A stretch of 64,000 nt of DNA, taken from assembly GCF_026341815.1 (NCBI RefSeq), contig NZ_JAPENX010000002.1, forward strand, positions 496,001 through 560,000, read 5' to 3'. The stretch is from Streptomyces sp. NBC_00572 (lineage in GTDB: Bacteria; Actinomycetota; Actinomycetes; Streptomycetales; Streptomycetaceae). Below, one piece after another: positions 8,389 to 16,802 of this stretch. The translations under genes and the position numbers were made by a program. The notes under the pieces are model-generated. The model saw only the letters and a list, made by a program, of their open reading frames with translations. It was not told the origin of the DNA and did no database searches. Each line of letters begins with the position of its first letter. Positions within the stretch are counted from its first letter, which is position 1.

Positions 8389-9558
8389 TCAGCCGGTGGG
8401 CGGGGTGTCTCCGACGAGCCACATGGAGAAGAACTGGGCGCCGCCTCCGTAGGCGTGTCCGAGGGCCCGGTGCGCGCCGTCGACCTGGTGCTCGCCGGCT
8501 TCCCCGCGTACCTGGAGGGCGGCCTCGGCGAAGCGGATCATCCCGGAGGCTCCGATGGGGTTGGTGGAGAGCACCCCGCCGGAGGGGTTCACGGGGAGGT
8601 CGCCGTCGAGTTCGGTCACCCCGGCCTCGGTGAGCTTCCAGCCCTCGCCCTCCTCTGCGAAGCCGAGGTTCTCCAGCCACATCGGTTCGTACCAGGAGAA
8701 CGGTACGTACATCTCGACGGCGTCGATCTCCCGCCGGGGGTCGGTGATGCCGGCCTGCCGGTAGACGTCCGCGGCGCAGTCCCGGCCCGCCTGGGGCGAG
8801 ACGAAGTCCTTGCCAGCGAAGAGGGTGGGTTCGCTGCGCATCGCCCCGCCGTGCACCCAGGCGGGCGGGCGTGGCGAACGGGCCGCGCCCGTACGGTCGG
8901 TGAGGATCATCGCGCAGGCGCCGTCCGAGGAGGGGCAGGTCTCGGAGTAGCGGATCGGGTCCCAGAGCATCGGGGAGGCCTGCACCTTCTCCAGGGTGAG
9001 GTCGTGCTCGTGGAGATGGGCGTACGGGTTCTTGAGCGCGTTGCGCCGGTCCTTGTAGGCGACGAGGGAGCCGGTGGTGTCGGGGGCGCCGGTGCGGCGC
9101 ATGTACGCGCGCACGTGCGGGGCGAAGAAGCCTCCGGCGCCGGCCAGGAGCGGCTGCTGGAAGGGGACGGGCAGGGAGAGGCCCCACATGGCGTTGGACT
9201 CGGACTGCTTCTCGAACGCGAGGGTGAGGACGGTCCGGTGCACGCGCGCGGCGACCAGGTTGGCGGCGACGAGCGCGGTGGAGCCGCCGACCGAACCGGC
9301 CGTGTGCACCCGGAGCATGGGCTTGCCGACCGCGCCGAGCGCGTCGGCGAGGTACAGCTCCGGCATCATCACGCCCTCGAAGAAATCGGGGGCCTTGCCG
9401 ATGACGACGGCGTCGATGTCCGCCCAGGTCAGCTCCGCGTCCGCCAGGGCGCGGACGGCGGCCTCGCGGACGAGTCCGGCGATCGACACGTCCCGGCGTG
9501 CGGCGACGTGCTTGGTCTGGCCTATGCCGACGACGGCGACGGGCTCCTTACCGGACAT
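8389..9558 (-). CDS. Thiolase-fold lipid-transfer (Ltp/SCP-x) protein, non-canonical active site
   Basis: 389 residues beginning MSGKEPVAVVGIGQTKHV, the signature start of Ltp thiolases. Where biosynthetic thiolases carry the nucleophilic Cys, this protein reads HTAGSVGGSTALVAANLV. Where they carry GHP, it reads NPSGGVLSTNPIGASG (His replaced by Asn). The conventional thiolase mechanism therefore cannot work. Family knowledge: M. tuberculosis Ltp2-type proteins with these changes are retro-aldolases that need a DUF35 partner. The start overlaps the stop of the upstream thiolase-fold gene by 11 bp, so they are translationally coupled, and a DUF35 gene is two genes upstream. Substrate unknown; probably an acyl-CoA beta-oxidation intermediate. 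Confidence 0.85.
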   Translation of the reverse strand: MSGKEPVAVVGIGQTKHVAARRDVSIAGLVREAAVRALADAELTWADIDAVVIGKAPDFFEGVMMPELYLADALGAVGKPMLRVHTAGSVGGSTALVAANLVAARVHRTVLTLAFEKQSESNAMWGLSLPVPFQQPLLAGAGGFFAPHVRAYMRRTGAPDTTGSLVAYKDRRNALKNPYAHLHEHDLTLEKVQASPMLWDPIRYSETCPSSDGACAMILTDRTGAARSPRPPAWVHGGAMRSEPTLFAGKDFVSPQAGRDCAADVYRQAGITDPRREIDAVEMYVPFSWYEPMWLENLGFAEEGEGWKLTEAGVTELDGDLPVNPSGGVLSTNPIGASGMIRFAEAALQVRGEAGEHQVDGAHRALGHAYGGGAQFFSMWLVGDTPPTG

Positions 9559-10618
9559 GCGGCTCTCCTTCCAGGACGGCGACCAGGTTCTGCTGGAGGC
9601 AGGGCCCTGAGGTGGCGTGGGCGAGGGCGCGGTCGGAGTCGCCCCGGTGGATGCGGGCGGCGGCCTCGCCGAGCCGGATGAGGCCGGTGGCCATGACGGG
9701 GTTGGCGGCGAGCGCTCCGCCGGACGGGTTGACCCTCACGCTCTCGTCGAGGCCGAGGGCCCGGCGCAGGACGACCTCCTGGGAGGTGAAGGGCGCGTGG
9801 AGTTCGGCGGTGTCGACGGGCGCGTCGAAGGCTCCGGCGCGTTCGGCGGCGAGGCGGCTGGAGGGCGAGTCGGTGAGGTCGCGGACGCCGAGGGAGTGGG
9901 CCTCGACGCGGTGGTCCATGCCCCGGATCCAGGCGGGGCGGGCGCAGAGTTCGCGGGCCCGGTCGCCGGCGGCGAGGATCACGGCGGCGGCCCCGTCGCC
10001 GATGGGCGGGCAGTCGCCGGTGCGGAGGGGCTGGACGACGTACCCGCCCTGGGGGCGGGCGCCGGGCAGCTGGGCGTGGGGGTTCGCGGCGGCGTCCTCG
10101 CGACTGCGGGTGGCGATCGCGGCGAGGGCGGGTTCGTCGGTGGCGCCGGCGTCGACGAGCGCCTGTGCCTGGAGCGCGGCGAGGGCGACGGAGTCGGGCC
10201 AGAGCGGGGCCAGGTAGTAGGGGTCGAGCTGGCGGGTGAGGACGTCGCGGACGGAGCCGGGCGAGGACTTGCCGTACGCGTAGACGAGGGCGGTGTCGGC
10301 CTCGCCGGTGAGGAGCTTCACCCAGGCCTCGTACAGCGCCCAGGCGCCGTCGGTCTCGACGTGGGACTCGGAGATCGGGGGCCAGGCGCCGACTCCGTCG
10401 AGGGCCATGGTGAAGGAGAAGGCGCGTCCGGCCAGGTAGTCGGAGGAGCCGGAGCAGGTGAAGCCGATGTCGGAGGTCTTGAGCCCGGTCTGCCGGAGGA
10501 CGTCGTGCAGGACGGGCATGACCATCTCGACCTCGGAGAGGTCGTCGGTGCGGCGGCGGTGGTCGCTCTGGGCGAAGGCGACGATCGCCACCTCTCGGTC
10601 CGGCCGGTGCGGCGTCAC
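9548..10618 (-). CDS. Second thiolase-fold Ltp/SCP-x-like protein (Ltp2-like, probably retro-aldolase)
   Basis: 356 residues from GTG 10618 (VTPHRPDREVAIVAFAQSD); this GTG overlaps the stop of the DUF35 gene in a GTGA tetranucleotide, which decides the start. The N-terminal half has DIGFTCSGSSDYLAGRAF and SESHVETDGAWALYEAWVKLLTG at the place of the thiolase nucleophile; no Cys is there. The C-terminal motif is NPSGGALAANPVMATGLIRLGEAA, again without the catalytic His. It is paralogous to its downstream neighbour, so the two may form a heteromer. Coupling to DUF35 supports an Ltp2-ChsH2-like aldolase complex cleaving beta-hydroxyacyl-CoA side chains; that role is inference. Confidence 0.82.
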   Translation of the reverse strand: MTPHRPDREVAIVAFAQSDHRRRTDDLSEVEMVMPVLHDVLRQTGLKTSDIGFTCSGSSDYLAGRAFSFTMALDGVGAWPPISESHVETDGAWALYEAWVKLLTGEADTALVYAYGKSSPGSVRDVLTRQLDPYYLAPLWPDSVALAALQAQALVDAGATDEPALAAIATRSREDAAANPHAQLPGARPQGGYVVQPLRTGDCPPIGDGAAAVILAAGDRARELCARPAWIRGMDHRVEAHSLGVRDLTDSPSSRLAAERAGAFDAPVDTAELHAPFTSQEVVLRRALGLDESVRVNPSGGALAANPVMATGLIRLGEAAARIHRGDSDRALAHATSGPCLQQNLVAVLEGEPHVR

Positions 10619-11574
10619 AGCAGCTCCTTGTAGGTGTCGTAGTCGGCGTCGGGCTCGCCGGTGGGCCGGTAGTGGTCGGGGTAGCGGCCGTCCTCGCTCC
10701 ACACGGGTTCGACGCGCAGGCCCATCCGGACCTGGTCGTACGGGATGCCGGCGATGCGTCCGTGGAGGGCGAGCCCGGCGCCGTCGAGGGCGATGTGGGC
10801 GTAGACGTACGGGACGTCGATCTCGGCGTTCCTCGCCTTGATGTTGACGATGCAGAAGGTGGTGACGGTGCCGCTCGGCCCGACCTCGACCTGGTCGGTG
10901 GTGGCGATGCCGCAGGTGGGGCAGGCGCCGCGGGGCGGCACGTAGACCTTGGCGCAGGAGGGGCAGCGCTCGCCGACGGTACGGCGCTCGGCGAGGGCGT
11001 GCAGATAGCGGGTCTGGGCGCGGCCGGGGCTGTAGGTGTAGTCGAGGCGGGCGGGGGCGACGATGCCGGTGACGGGGTCGGCGAACCGCCCCTCGTGCGG
11101 ACGTGGTTCGACCGTCGGGTCACTGTCGTGCGGCTCGAAGCAGGCGATGTCCGTGATCGCGCCGGAGCGTTCGGCGGCCCAGCGGATCCGGACCCGCATG
11201 CCGGTGCGGACTGCTTCGGGGCCGGAGGCGTCCAGGGCGTGCAGGAGGGCGGTGTCGGCGCCGTCGAGGCGGACGAGGACCCAGGCGAAGGGCGTCGCGA
11301 GGGGCTGCCCGGTGCGGGGCTCGGGGTTCCAGGCCCAAGTGGTGACGGTGCCGGTGGCGCCGACCTCGACGAGGTCGCGGAGCTCGGCGGCGGTGGCGGG
11401 GTCGTACTCGACGGGCGGGACGAGGACCTCGCCGGTCTCGGTGCGGACGCCGAGGACGGTTTGCTCGCGCAGGCCGGTGAGGAAGGCGGACTGGACGGGG
11501 CCTAGGGAGCGGGTGAAGGGGAATTCGACGACGAGGGGGGCTTGGAGGATTTCGGGGGGCGGGGCGGCTTTCAT
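10615..11574 (-). CDS. Two-module DUF35 (OB-fold, zinc-ribbon) protein
   Basis: 319 residues. The N-terminal DUF35 module (about residues 35-150) lacks the zinc ligands but keeps the OB-fold strands VTTWAWNPEPR and FAWVLVRLDGADTALLH. The C-terminal module (about 180-319) has a Cys4 ribbon, CPSCAKVYVPPRGACPTCG, then an OB-fold (VTTFCIVNIKAR...PYVYAHIALDG). Family knowledge: DUF35 proteins are obligate partners of thiolase-fold enzymes, including Ltp2 aldolase and 3-ketoacyl-CoA hydratase-aldolase complexes, and bind acyl-CoA. A clear ribosome binding site GAAGGAG lies before ATG 11574. It is the first gene of the unit DUF35-Ltp-Ltp. A long palindromic repeat separates it from the crotonase gene upstream. 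Confidence 0.88.
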   Translation of the reverse strand: MKAAPPPEILQAPLVVEFPFTRSLGPVQSAFLTGLREQTVLGVRTETGEVLVPPVEYDPATAAELRDLVEVGATGTVTTWAWNPEPRTGQPLATPFAWVLVRLDGADTALLHALDASGPEAVRTGMRVRIRWAAERSGAITDIACFEPHDSDPTVEPRPHEGRFADPVTGIVAPARLDYTYSPGRAQTRYLHALAERRTVGERCPSCAKVYVPPRGACPTCGIATTDQVEVGPSGTVTTFCIVNIKARNAEIDVPYVYAHIALDGAGLALHGRIAGIPYDQVRMGLRVEPVWSEDGRYPDHYRPTGEPDADYDTYKELL

Positions 11575-11624
11575 GAGCGGGGCTCCTTCGTAGGGTTGGG
11601 TTACGGGGCCGCTGCGCGGGGCCG

Positions 11625-11776
11625 TTTCCCCACCCCGCCGCTTCCCGTAACCGGGGTCTCCGCCCCCGGACCCCCGCGCGTCACATGCCGGCGAGGCTTG
11701 ATGTCAGCCCGTGCGGCGTTCGAGGACCGGGGTCTGGGGCGGAGCCCCGGTTCGGGAAGGGGCGGGGTGGGGAAGG
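11625..11776. repeat. Long imperfect palindrome of the Streptomyces G+C-rich intergenic repeat type
   Basis: The left arm (11625-11675, starting TTTCCCCACCCCGCC) and the right arm (11726-11776) are imperfect reverse complements over about 50 bp, sharing the blocks CCACCCCGCC, CTTCCCG, AACCGGGG and CCGCCCC. The stretch between them, 11676-11725, is unpaired. I recognise the motif as one very common in Streptomyces intergenic DNA. It ends 1 bp before the crotonase stop, so it probably acts as that gene's terminator and separates it from the DUF35 operon. Confidence 0.65.
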
Positions 11777-11777
11777 G

Positions 11778-12578
11778 TCACTCCCGGCGGTACTCCGGCG
11801 CCCGCTTCTCCGCGAACGCCCGCGCCCCCTCCTTCGCGTCCGCCGTGTCGAAGATCGGCCACCCGCGCTTCAGCTCGGCGGCCAGCCCCTCCGTCTCCGT
11901 CATCTCGGCGGTTTCGTACACGGACGCCTTCACGGCCTCGACGGCGAGCGGGCCGCAGGCGTTGATCCGGTCGGCGATGTCGAGGGCCGTGTCGAGCGCG
12001 GTGCCGTCGGGGACGACCCGTCCGACGAGGCCGATGCGGGCGGCCTCCTCCGCTGTGTACGGGCGGCCCGTGAGGAGCATTTCGAGGGCGTGGGTACGGG
12101 CGATCTGCCTGGGGAGGCGGACCGTGGAGCCGCCGATCGGGAAGAGCCCGCGCCGGACCTCGAAGAGGCCGAACGTCGCCGAGGCGGCCGCGACCCGGAT
12201 GTCGGTCCCCTGGAGGATCTCGGTGCCGCCCGCGACGCAGTAGCCCTCGACCGCGGCGATGACGGGTTTGCGGGGGCGGTGGTGGCGCAGCATCGCCTTC
12301 CAGTGCAGGTCGGGGTCGGCCTTGAGCCGGTCCCGGTACTGCTCGCCCTCCATTCCCTTGCCGGCGAGGGCCTTGAGGTCCATCCCGGCGCAGAAGGTGC
12401 CGCCCGCGCCGGTGAGGACGACGGAGCGGATGCTGTCGTCGGCGTCGGCCTCCAGCCAGCCGTCGTAGAGACCGACGAGCATCGGCAGCGAGAGGGCGTT
12501 CTTGGCCTCGGGCCGGTTCAAGGTGAGTACGAGCGTGGCGCCTTCGCGCCGCACTCCGAGGTGTTCGGTGCCACCCAT
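11778..12578 (-). CDS. Enoyl-CoA hydratase/isomerase (crotonase) family protein
   Basis: 266 residues from ATG 12578 (MGGTEHLGVRREG). Upstream in-frame codons read as promoter DNA and contain the palindromic operator, so longer starts are rejected. Crotonase hallmarks: NRPEAKNALSLPML near the N-terminus, oxyanion-hole GGTFCAGMDLKAL, and EGYCVAGGTEILQGTDIRVAA followed by EVRRGLFPIGGS. The Glu of EVRR is in the position of a catalytic Glu. It should act on an enoyl-CoA in beta-oxidation or side-chain degradation. It is divergent from an AMP-forming acyl-CoA ligase across a 184-bp region with a strong operator, so the two are likely co-regulated. Confidence 0.88.
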   Translation of the reverse strand: MGGTEHLGVRREGATLVLTLNRPEAKNALSLPMLVGLYDGWLEADADDSIRSVVLTGAGGTFCAGMDLKALAGKGMEGEQYRDRLKADPDLHWKAMLRHHRPRKPVIAAVEGYCVAGGTEILQGTDIRVAAASATFGLFEVRRGLFPIGGSTVRLPRQIARTHALEMLLTGRPYTAEEAARIGLVGRVVPDGTALDTALDIADRINACGPLAVEAVKASVYETAEMTETEGLAAELKRGWPIFDTADAKEGARAFAEKRAPEYRRE

Positions 12579-12638
12579 GAGGGTCTCCCGTCTCCAGTTC
12601 TGGAACAGGTTGCAGGAGCCGGGGGTCCAGTTCAATAG

Positions 12639-12664
12639 TTTTCTGACACTCAGTCAGATTCTTC
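12639..12664. promoter_or_regulatory. Palindromic operator in the crotonase/acyl-CoA ligase divergon
   Basis: TTTTCTGA-N6-GTCAGATTCTT, with the core TCTGAC-ACTCA-GTCAGA (perfect 6-bp half-sites, 5-bp spacer). It is AT-rich against its surroundings and lies 61 bp upstream of the crotonase start and 98 bp upstream of the ligase start. The same layout occurs at 35999-36024. The size and symmetry suit a TetR-family dimer; no regulator gene is adjacent. Confidence 0.75.
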
Positions 12665-12762
12665 TGCGCACCCCCTTCCCCCCGTCGCCGGTCGGCGCTC
12701 TAATGACCGCCGAGCCAGTGCGCACCCGTACGAGTCAGCGCGAGCCGGGGTCAGGAGGAACG

Positions 12763-14457
12763 GTGGAGTACAACCTTGCCGACCTGTTCGAATCGGTGGT
12801 CGACGCGGTGCCCGACCGCGAGGCGCTGGTGTACGTGGATCATCCGGGGACGGGCGAGGAGCGCAGGCTCACGTACGCCGGACTCGACGCCGCCGCCAAC
12901 CGCATCGCCCACCACCTCATCGACGCGGGCATCCGGCCCGGCGAACACCTCGGCCTCCACCTGTACAACGGGATCGAGTACCTGCAGACCGTCCTCGCCT
13001 GCCTCAAGGCGCGGATCGTGCCGGTCAACGTGAACTACCGGTACGTGGAGGAGGAGTTGGTCTACCTCTACCGGGACGCCGACCTGGCCGCACTCGTCTT
13101 CGACGCCGAGTTCACGGACCGGGTCGCGGCGGCGCTGCCGCAGACGGAGAAGCTGCGGCACCTCGTGCGGGTGGGGACCCCGCCCACGCGTCGCCCGACC
13201 ACCACCCCTCAAGGACCTGCTGCGCAGCACAGCGCCGAATTCGAGGGAGCGGCCGACCTGGACTGCGTGCCGTACGCGGTGGCGGAGGCGGGTGGATCGC
13301 CCGAGCGGGGCTTCGGCCCCCGCTCGGGCGACGACCTCTTCATCATCTACACCGGCGGTACGACCGGGATGCCCAAGGGCGTCCTGTGGCGCCAGGAGGA
13401 CCTGTTCTTCGCGGGACTCTTCGGCGGCGACCCCTCGGGCGAGCCGGTGAAGCGCCCCGAGGAACTGGCCGAGCGGGTCGCGGCCGGTGGCGCCGGCATC
13501 ACCTTCTTCCCCGCGCCGCCGCTCATGCACGGCACCTCCACGCTGACCGCGTTCATCGCCTTCAACTACGGCCAGCGGGTCGTCCTGCACCGCAAGTACG
13601 TCCCGGAGGAAGTCCTCCGCACCCTGGAGAAGGAGAAGGTCTCCAGCATCTCCCTGGTCGGGGACGCGATGCTGCGGCCCCTCGTGGACGCGCTGCGCGG
13701 GCCGCTGAAGGGCACGGACCTCTCGGCCCTCTTCAGCCTCTCCTCGTCCGGGGCGATCATGTCGGAGACCGTGCGGGCGCAGCTCCAGGAGCTGATGCCG
13801 AACGTGCTCCTGCTCAACAACTTCGGCTCCACCGAGTCCGGTTCCAACGGTCGTGCCACCGACGACTCCGGCCCCGCCAAGGGCTTCCGGCTCCACGTCA
13901 ACGAACGGACCCAGGTCGTCGACCCGGCGACCCGTGCCCCCGTCGGCACCGGTGAGATCGGCCGGCTGGCCCAGCGCGGCCACGTGCCGCTCGGCTACTA
14001 CAACGACCCCGAGAAGACCGCCGAGACGTTCTTCGAGCGGGACGGGGTGCGGTGGGTCCTCCTCGGTGACATGGCGACCGTGGACGAGACCGGGGTGGTC
14101 ACCGTCCTCGGGCGCGGCTCCCAGTGCATCAACACGGGCGGCGAGAAGGTCTATCCGGAGGAGGTGGAGCAGGCGCTGAAGTCCCACCCCGACGTGTACG
14201 ACGCACTGGTCGCCGGCGTGCCGGACGCCCGCTGGGGCAACCACGTCGCCGCGGTCGTACAGCTCCGCCCGGACGCGCCTCTGCTGGACCTTGAGTCCCT
14301 CCAGACGCACTGCCGTCCCCGCTTGGCGGGGTACAAGGTCCCCCGCCAGCTGGTCCTCACCGACCGCATCCAGCGCTCCCCCAGCGGCAAGGCGGACTAC
14401 CGCTGGGCCCGCACGGTGGCGGTGGAGGCGGACGCGAGCGCCGAGGAACGCGCCTGA
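12763..14457 (+). CDS. AMP-forming acyl-CoA synthetase (long/medium-chain or steroid side-chain type)
   Basis: 564 residues from GTG 12763 (VEYNLADLFESVVDAVPDREALVYVDHPG), chosen because AGGAGGAA at 12753-12760 is an ideal ribosome binding site. AMP-binding motif IIYTGGTTGMPKGVLWRQED, the GSTESGSNGR adenylate motif, the hinge GDMATVDETG and the C-terminal lysine in SPSGKADYRWAR are all present. It should activate a carboxylic acid to acyl-CoA at the cost of ATP to AMP. It is divergent from crotonase and shares its operator, which suggests the acid feeds the beta-oxidation enzymes next door. Similar enzymes in mycobacteria (FadD19/FadD17 type) act on steroid side chains; the substrate here is not determined. 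Confidence 0.9.
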   Translation: MEYNLADLFESVVDAVPDREALVYVDHPGTGEERRLTYAGLDAAANRIAHHLIDAGIRPGEHLGLHLYNGIEYLQTVLACLKARIVPVNVNYRYVEEELVYLYRDADLAALVFDAEFTDRVAAALPQTEKLRHLVRVGTPPTRRPTTTPQGPAAQHSAEFEGAADLDCVPYAVAEAGGSPERGFGPRSGDDLFIIYTGGTTGMPKGVLWRQEDLFFAGLFGGDPSGEPVKRPEELAERVAAGGAGITFFPAPPLMHGTSTLTAFIAFNYGQRVVLHRKYVPEEVLRTLEKEKVSSISLVGDAMLRPLVDALRGPLKGTDLSALFSLSSSGAIMSETVRAQLQELMPNVLLLNNFGSTESGSNGRATDDSGPAKGFRLHVNERTQVVDPATRAPVGTGEIGRLAQRGHVPLGYYNDPEKTAETFFERDGVRWVLLGDMATVDETGVVTVLGRGSQCINTGGEKVYPEEVEQALKSHPDVYDALVAGVPDARWGNHVAAVVQLRPDAPLLDLESLQTHCRPRLAGYKVPRQLVLTDRIQRSPSGKADYRWARTVAVEADASAEERA

Positions 14458-14470
14458 GGCGTGGCATGGC

Positions 14471-14502
14471 GAACGCCCCGTCCTGATGAGGACGGGGCGT
14501 TC
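14471..14502. terminator. Perfect hairpin terminator between acyl-CoA ligase and VOC gene
   Basis: GAACGCCCCGTCCT (14471-14484), loop GATG, AGGACGGGGCGTTC (14489-14502): a 14-bp perfect stem with a 4-nt loop. It sits between convergent genes ending at 14457 and 14557 and can stop both. Confidence 0.85.
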
Positions 14503-14556
14503 ACCGTGGGCGTGCGCCGCTCGGCGCTCCCGCTCCCTACCGGATCCGGATCCGGA

Positions 14557-14970
14557 TCAGCTCTGCTCGGTGATGTTGACCATCCAGGTGATCCCGAACT
14601 TGTCCGTGCACATGCCGAACACATCGCCCCACATCTGCTTGTCCAGCGGGACGGACACGGTGCTGCCGTCGGACAGCTTCTCCCAGTAGCCGCGCAGCTC
14701 GTCCGCGTCGTCGCCGCTCAGGCTCACCGCGAAGTTGTTCCCCGGCGTGTGCTCCATGCCGGGCGGGGTGTCGGCGCCCATCAGAGTGAATCCGCTGGGC
14801 GTCTCCAGCATGCCGTGCATGATCTTGTCGGCGTATCCGGGGGGCGCCCCCGCGCCGGAGTCGCCGTACGTGTTGAGGGCGAGGCTGCCACCGAGGACCT
14901 GCCTGTAGAACTCCATGGCCTGCTTCGCTTCACCGGAGAAGCTGAGGTAGGGATTGAGGCGAGTGGTCAC
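14557..14970 (-). CDS. VOC-superfamily protein (PhnB/DUF glyoxalase-like)
   Basis: 137 residues starting MTTRLNPYLSFSGEAKQAMEFYRQVLGGSL, the typical opening of PhnB-like VOC proteins. Two beta-alpha-beta-beta-beta modules are visible, the second with LRGYWEKLSDGSTVSVPLDKQMWGDVFGMCTDKFGITWMVN. The PhnB family has no settled activity; members resemble glyoxalase/bleomycin-resistance folds and often lack a full metal site. It is cytosolic and monocistronic, ended by the hairpin at 14471-14502. No neighbour hints at a substrate. Confidence 0.85.
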   Translation of the reverse strand: MTTRLNPYLSFSGEAKQAMEFYRQVLGGSLALNTYGDSGAGAPPGYADKIMHGMLETPSGFTLMGADTPPGMEHTPGNNFAVSLSGDDADELRGYWEKLSDGSTVSVPLDKQMWGDVFGMCTDKFGITWMVNITEQS

Positions 14971-15175
14971 GCCTGGCTCCTGTTCTTGTCACGCCGAGGC
15001 GATGTCGGTCGTGGGCGGAGGTCCGATCTTCCACCCGCATCCGCCCGTACGGCCGAGGCGCGCCGCACCTGAGCCGATCGGCCCAAGGGCGTCGTCGGTC
15101 CGGGTGTGAGCCGTCCTGGACCAAAGATCCCGCCGGTAGGGCTGTCCGATGCCGAGCGGCCCGGGCGGCGGGACC

Positions 15176-16699
15176 TCACCGGAGTCCGAACTCCCGCAGT
15201 GCGGCGAGGAACTCCGTGGGCCGGTCCGTGTGGACGAGGTGTCCCGACTCGATCGTCACGAGGCGGGCGTCGGGGATGCGGTCGGCCAGCCAGGGCAGCC
15301 GGTCCTGGGAGATGTGGCTGGCCGGGCCGCCCGCGACGACGAGGGTGGGGGCCGTGATCGCGGGGAGCTCCTCGCACCAGGCGGGGTCGGGGGCGTTCAG
15401 CTGGGCGTTGGTGGCCGGGACGATCTCCCAGTCGAAGCCGAGGGGACCCTCGGGGCGTGCGACCCACGGGCGCGGCGGGTCGAGCGGGAAGAAGACCGGC
15501 GGCTCCTCCAGGACGAGCCGGCCGATGAGCTCCGGCTTCCGCTGGGCGAGCAGATACGCGGCGCCGGCGCCCATCGAGTGGGCGACGACCGTGGCGCCGG
15601 TGAGGCCGAGGGCCTCGATGAAGCCGCCGAGTTCGTCTCGGAAGACGTCGAAGCCGTAGCGACCCGGTCGGTCGCTGAGTCCGTGGCCGCGCAGGTCGAC
15701 CGCGTACACCCGGTGGTCGGCGGCGAGTTCCGTCGCGATCCGCGTCCAGGTCGTGCTGTTCTCGGTGCGCCCGTGCACCAGGACGACGGGCGGGGCGCCC
15801 TCGGCGCCCTGTACCCGGTAGGCGAGGCGTACGCCGTCCACCGTGACCGTACGCACCTCCGGGTCGAGGAAGGCGGCGATCGGGTGGACGAACGCCTCCG
15901 CGTCGTCCACCCACGGGAAGTGTCCGGCGCCCGGCAGCACGACGAGTTCGGCGTGGGGGAAGTGGGCGGCCGCCTCGGCCGCCATGGCCGGGGTGGGATT
16001 CGCGTCGTACTCCCCCGCCAGGATCAGGACCGGCGCGGTGAGCGCGGTGAGCGCGCGGCGGGTCGCCTCCGGGTCGTAGGCGCCCTCGCCGTGGTAGGCG
16101 ACGGCGGCCTCCCAGTGGATCTGCCGTTCCGCGCCCGCCGCGTGTTCCTGCGCGGCCGCGTCCCAGCGGCCGTAGGCGAAGGGGGCCGTGATCTCGCTGA
16201 CGCGCGGCAGCGGGGTGTCCGGGCCGATCGTGTCGAGCGCGGCCCTCGCCTCCGCGTACCAGGGCCGGTCGGCGAAGAGCTCGACGGCCTTGTCCCACTC
16301 CTCGTCGGTGGTCTCGACGCCGACCGCGCGGCCCGTGGAGGTGACGAGGACGAGGGAGCGGATCCGTTCGGGGTGGGCGGCGGCGTACAGGGTGGCCAGG
16401 TTCCCGGAGGCCGAGTGGCCGAGGAGGTCGATGCGCTCCAGACCGAGGTGGACGCGGAGCGCCTCGACGTCGCCGACCTGCCGGTCGCAGCGGTAGGTGC
16501 CGGGGTCGGCGGGCTCGGCGCTCGCCCCGGCGCCTCGGGGGTCGAGGAGGACCAGTGCGCGGTGGGCGGCGAGTCCGCCCAGGTCGCCGAGATAGGCGGT
16601 GTCGCGCATCGGTCCGCCCGCCAGGCAGACCAGGGGCTCGCCCTCCCCCACGATCCGGTAGGCGAGTTCGGTCCCGTCGTACGAAATGATCTTGGGCAT
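15176..16699 (-). CDS. Tandem alpha/beta-hydrolase fusion (two hydrolase domains in one chain)
   Basis: 507 residues from ATG 16699 (MPKIISYDGTELAYRIVGEGEPLVCLAGG). The first alpha/beta-hydrolase domain (about 1-235) has a nucleophile elbow LLGHSASGNLA and a catalytic-His region LPGAGHFPWVDDAE. The second (about 240-507, from VRTVTVDGVRLAYRVQG) has VVAHSMGAGAAYLLA and TIESGHLVHTDRPTEFL. Each seems to hold its own Ser, Asp and His. The first domain resembles proline iminopeptidase-type hydrolases and the second general esterase/lactonase-type enzymes. The start region and the junction are in one unbroken frame, so this is a genuine fusion. It is divergent from the pentapeptide-repeat gene. Substrate unknown. 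Confidence 0.85.
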   Translation of the reverse strand: MPKIISYDGTELAYRIVGEGEPLVCLAGGPMRDTAYLGDLGGLAAHRALVLLDPRGAGASAEPADPGTYRCDRQVGDVEALRVHLGLERIDLLGHSASGNLATLYAAAHPERIRSLVLVTSTGRAVGVETTDEEWDKAVELFADRPWYAEARAALDTIGPDTPLPRVSEITAPFAYGRWDAAAQEHAAGAERQIHWEAAVAYHGEGAYDPEATRRALTALTAPVLILAGEYDANPTPAMAAEAAAHFPHAELVVLPGAGHFPWVDDAEAFVHPIAAFLDPEVRTVTVDGVRLAYRVQGAEGAPPVVLVHGRTENSTTWTRIATELAADHRVYAVDLRGHGLSDRPGRYGFDVFRDELGGFIEALGLTGATVVAHSMGAGAAYLLAQRKPELIGRLVLEEPPVFFPLDPPRPWVARPEGPLGFDWEIVPATNAQLNAPDPAWCEELPAITAPTLVVAGGPASHISQDRLPWLADRIPDARLVTIESGHLVHTDRPTEFLAALREFGLR

Positions 16700-16802
16700 G
16701 GCGTCGATCCTCACGGACCCCGGGCGATCTTCGCAACGGGTTTCACCGAGAGCGCGATACGGTGGTCGGACCGTCCCCGATCAGCGAAGGAACCGTTCCA
16801 CC

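Noticed and set aside
12751..14310. Minus-strand 519-codon ORF opposite the acyl-CoA ligase
   Set aside because: Low-complexity, Arg/Gly/Val/His-rich and without recognisable motifs; the plus frame has all ligase motifs. It is a high-GC antisense shadow.
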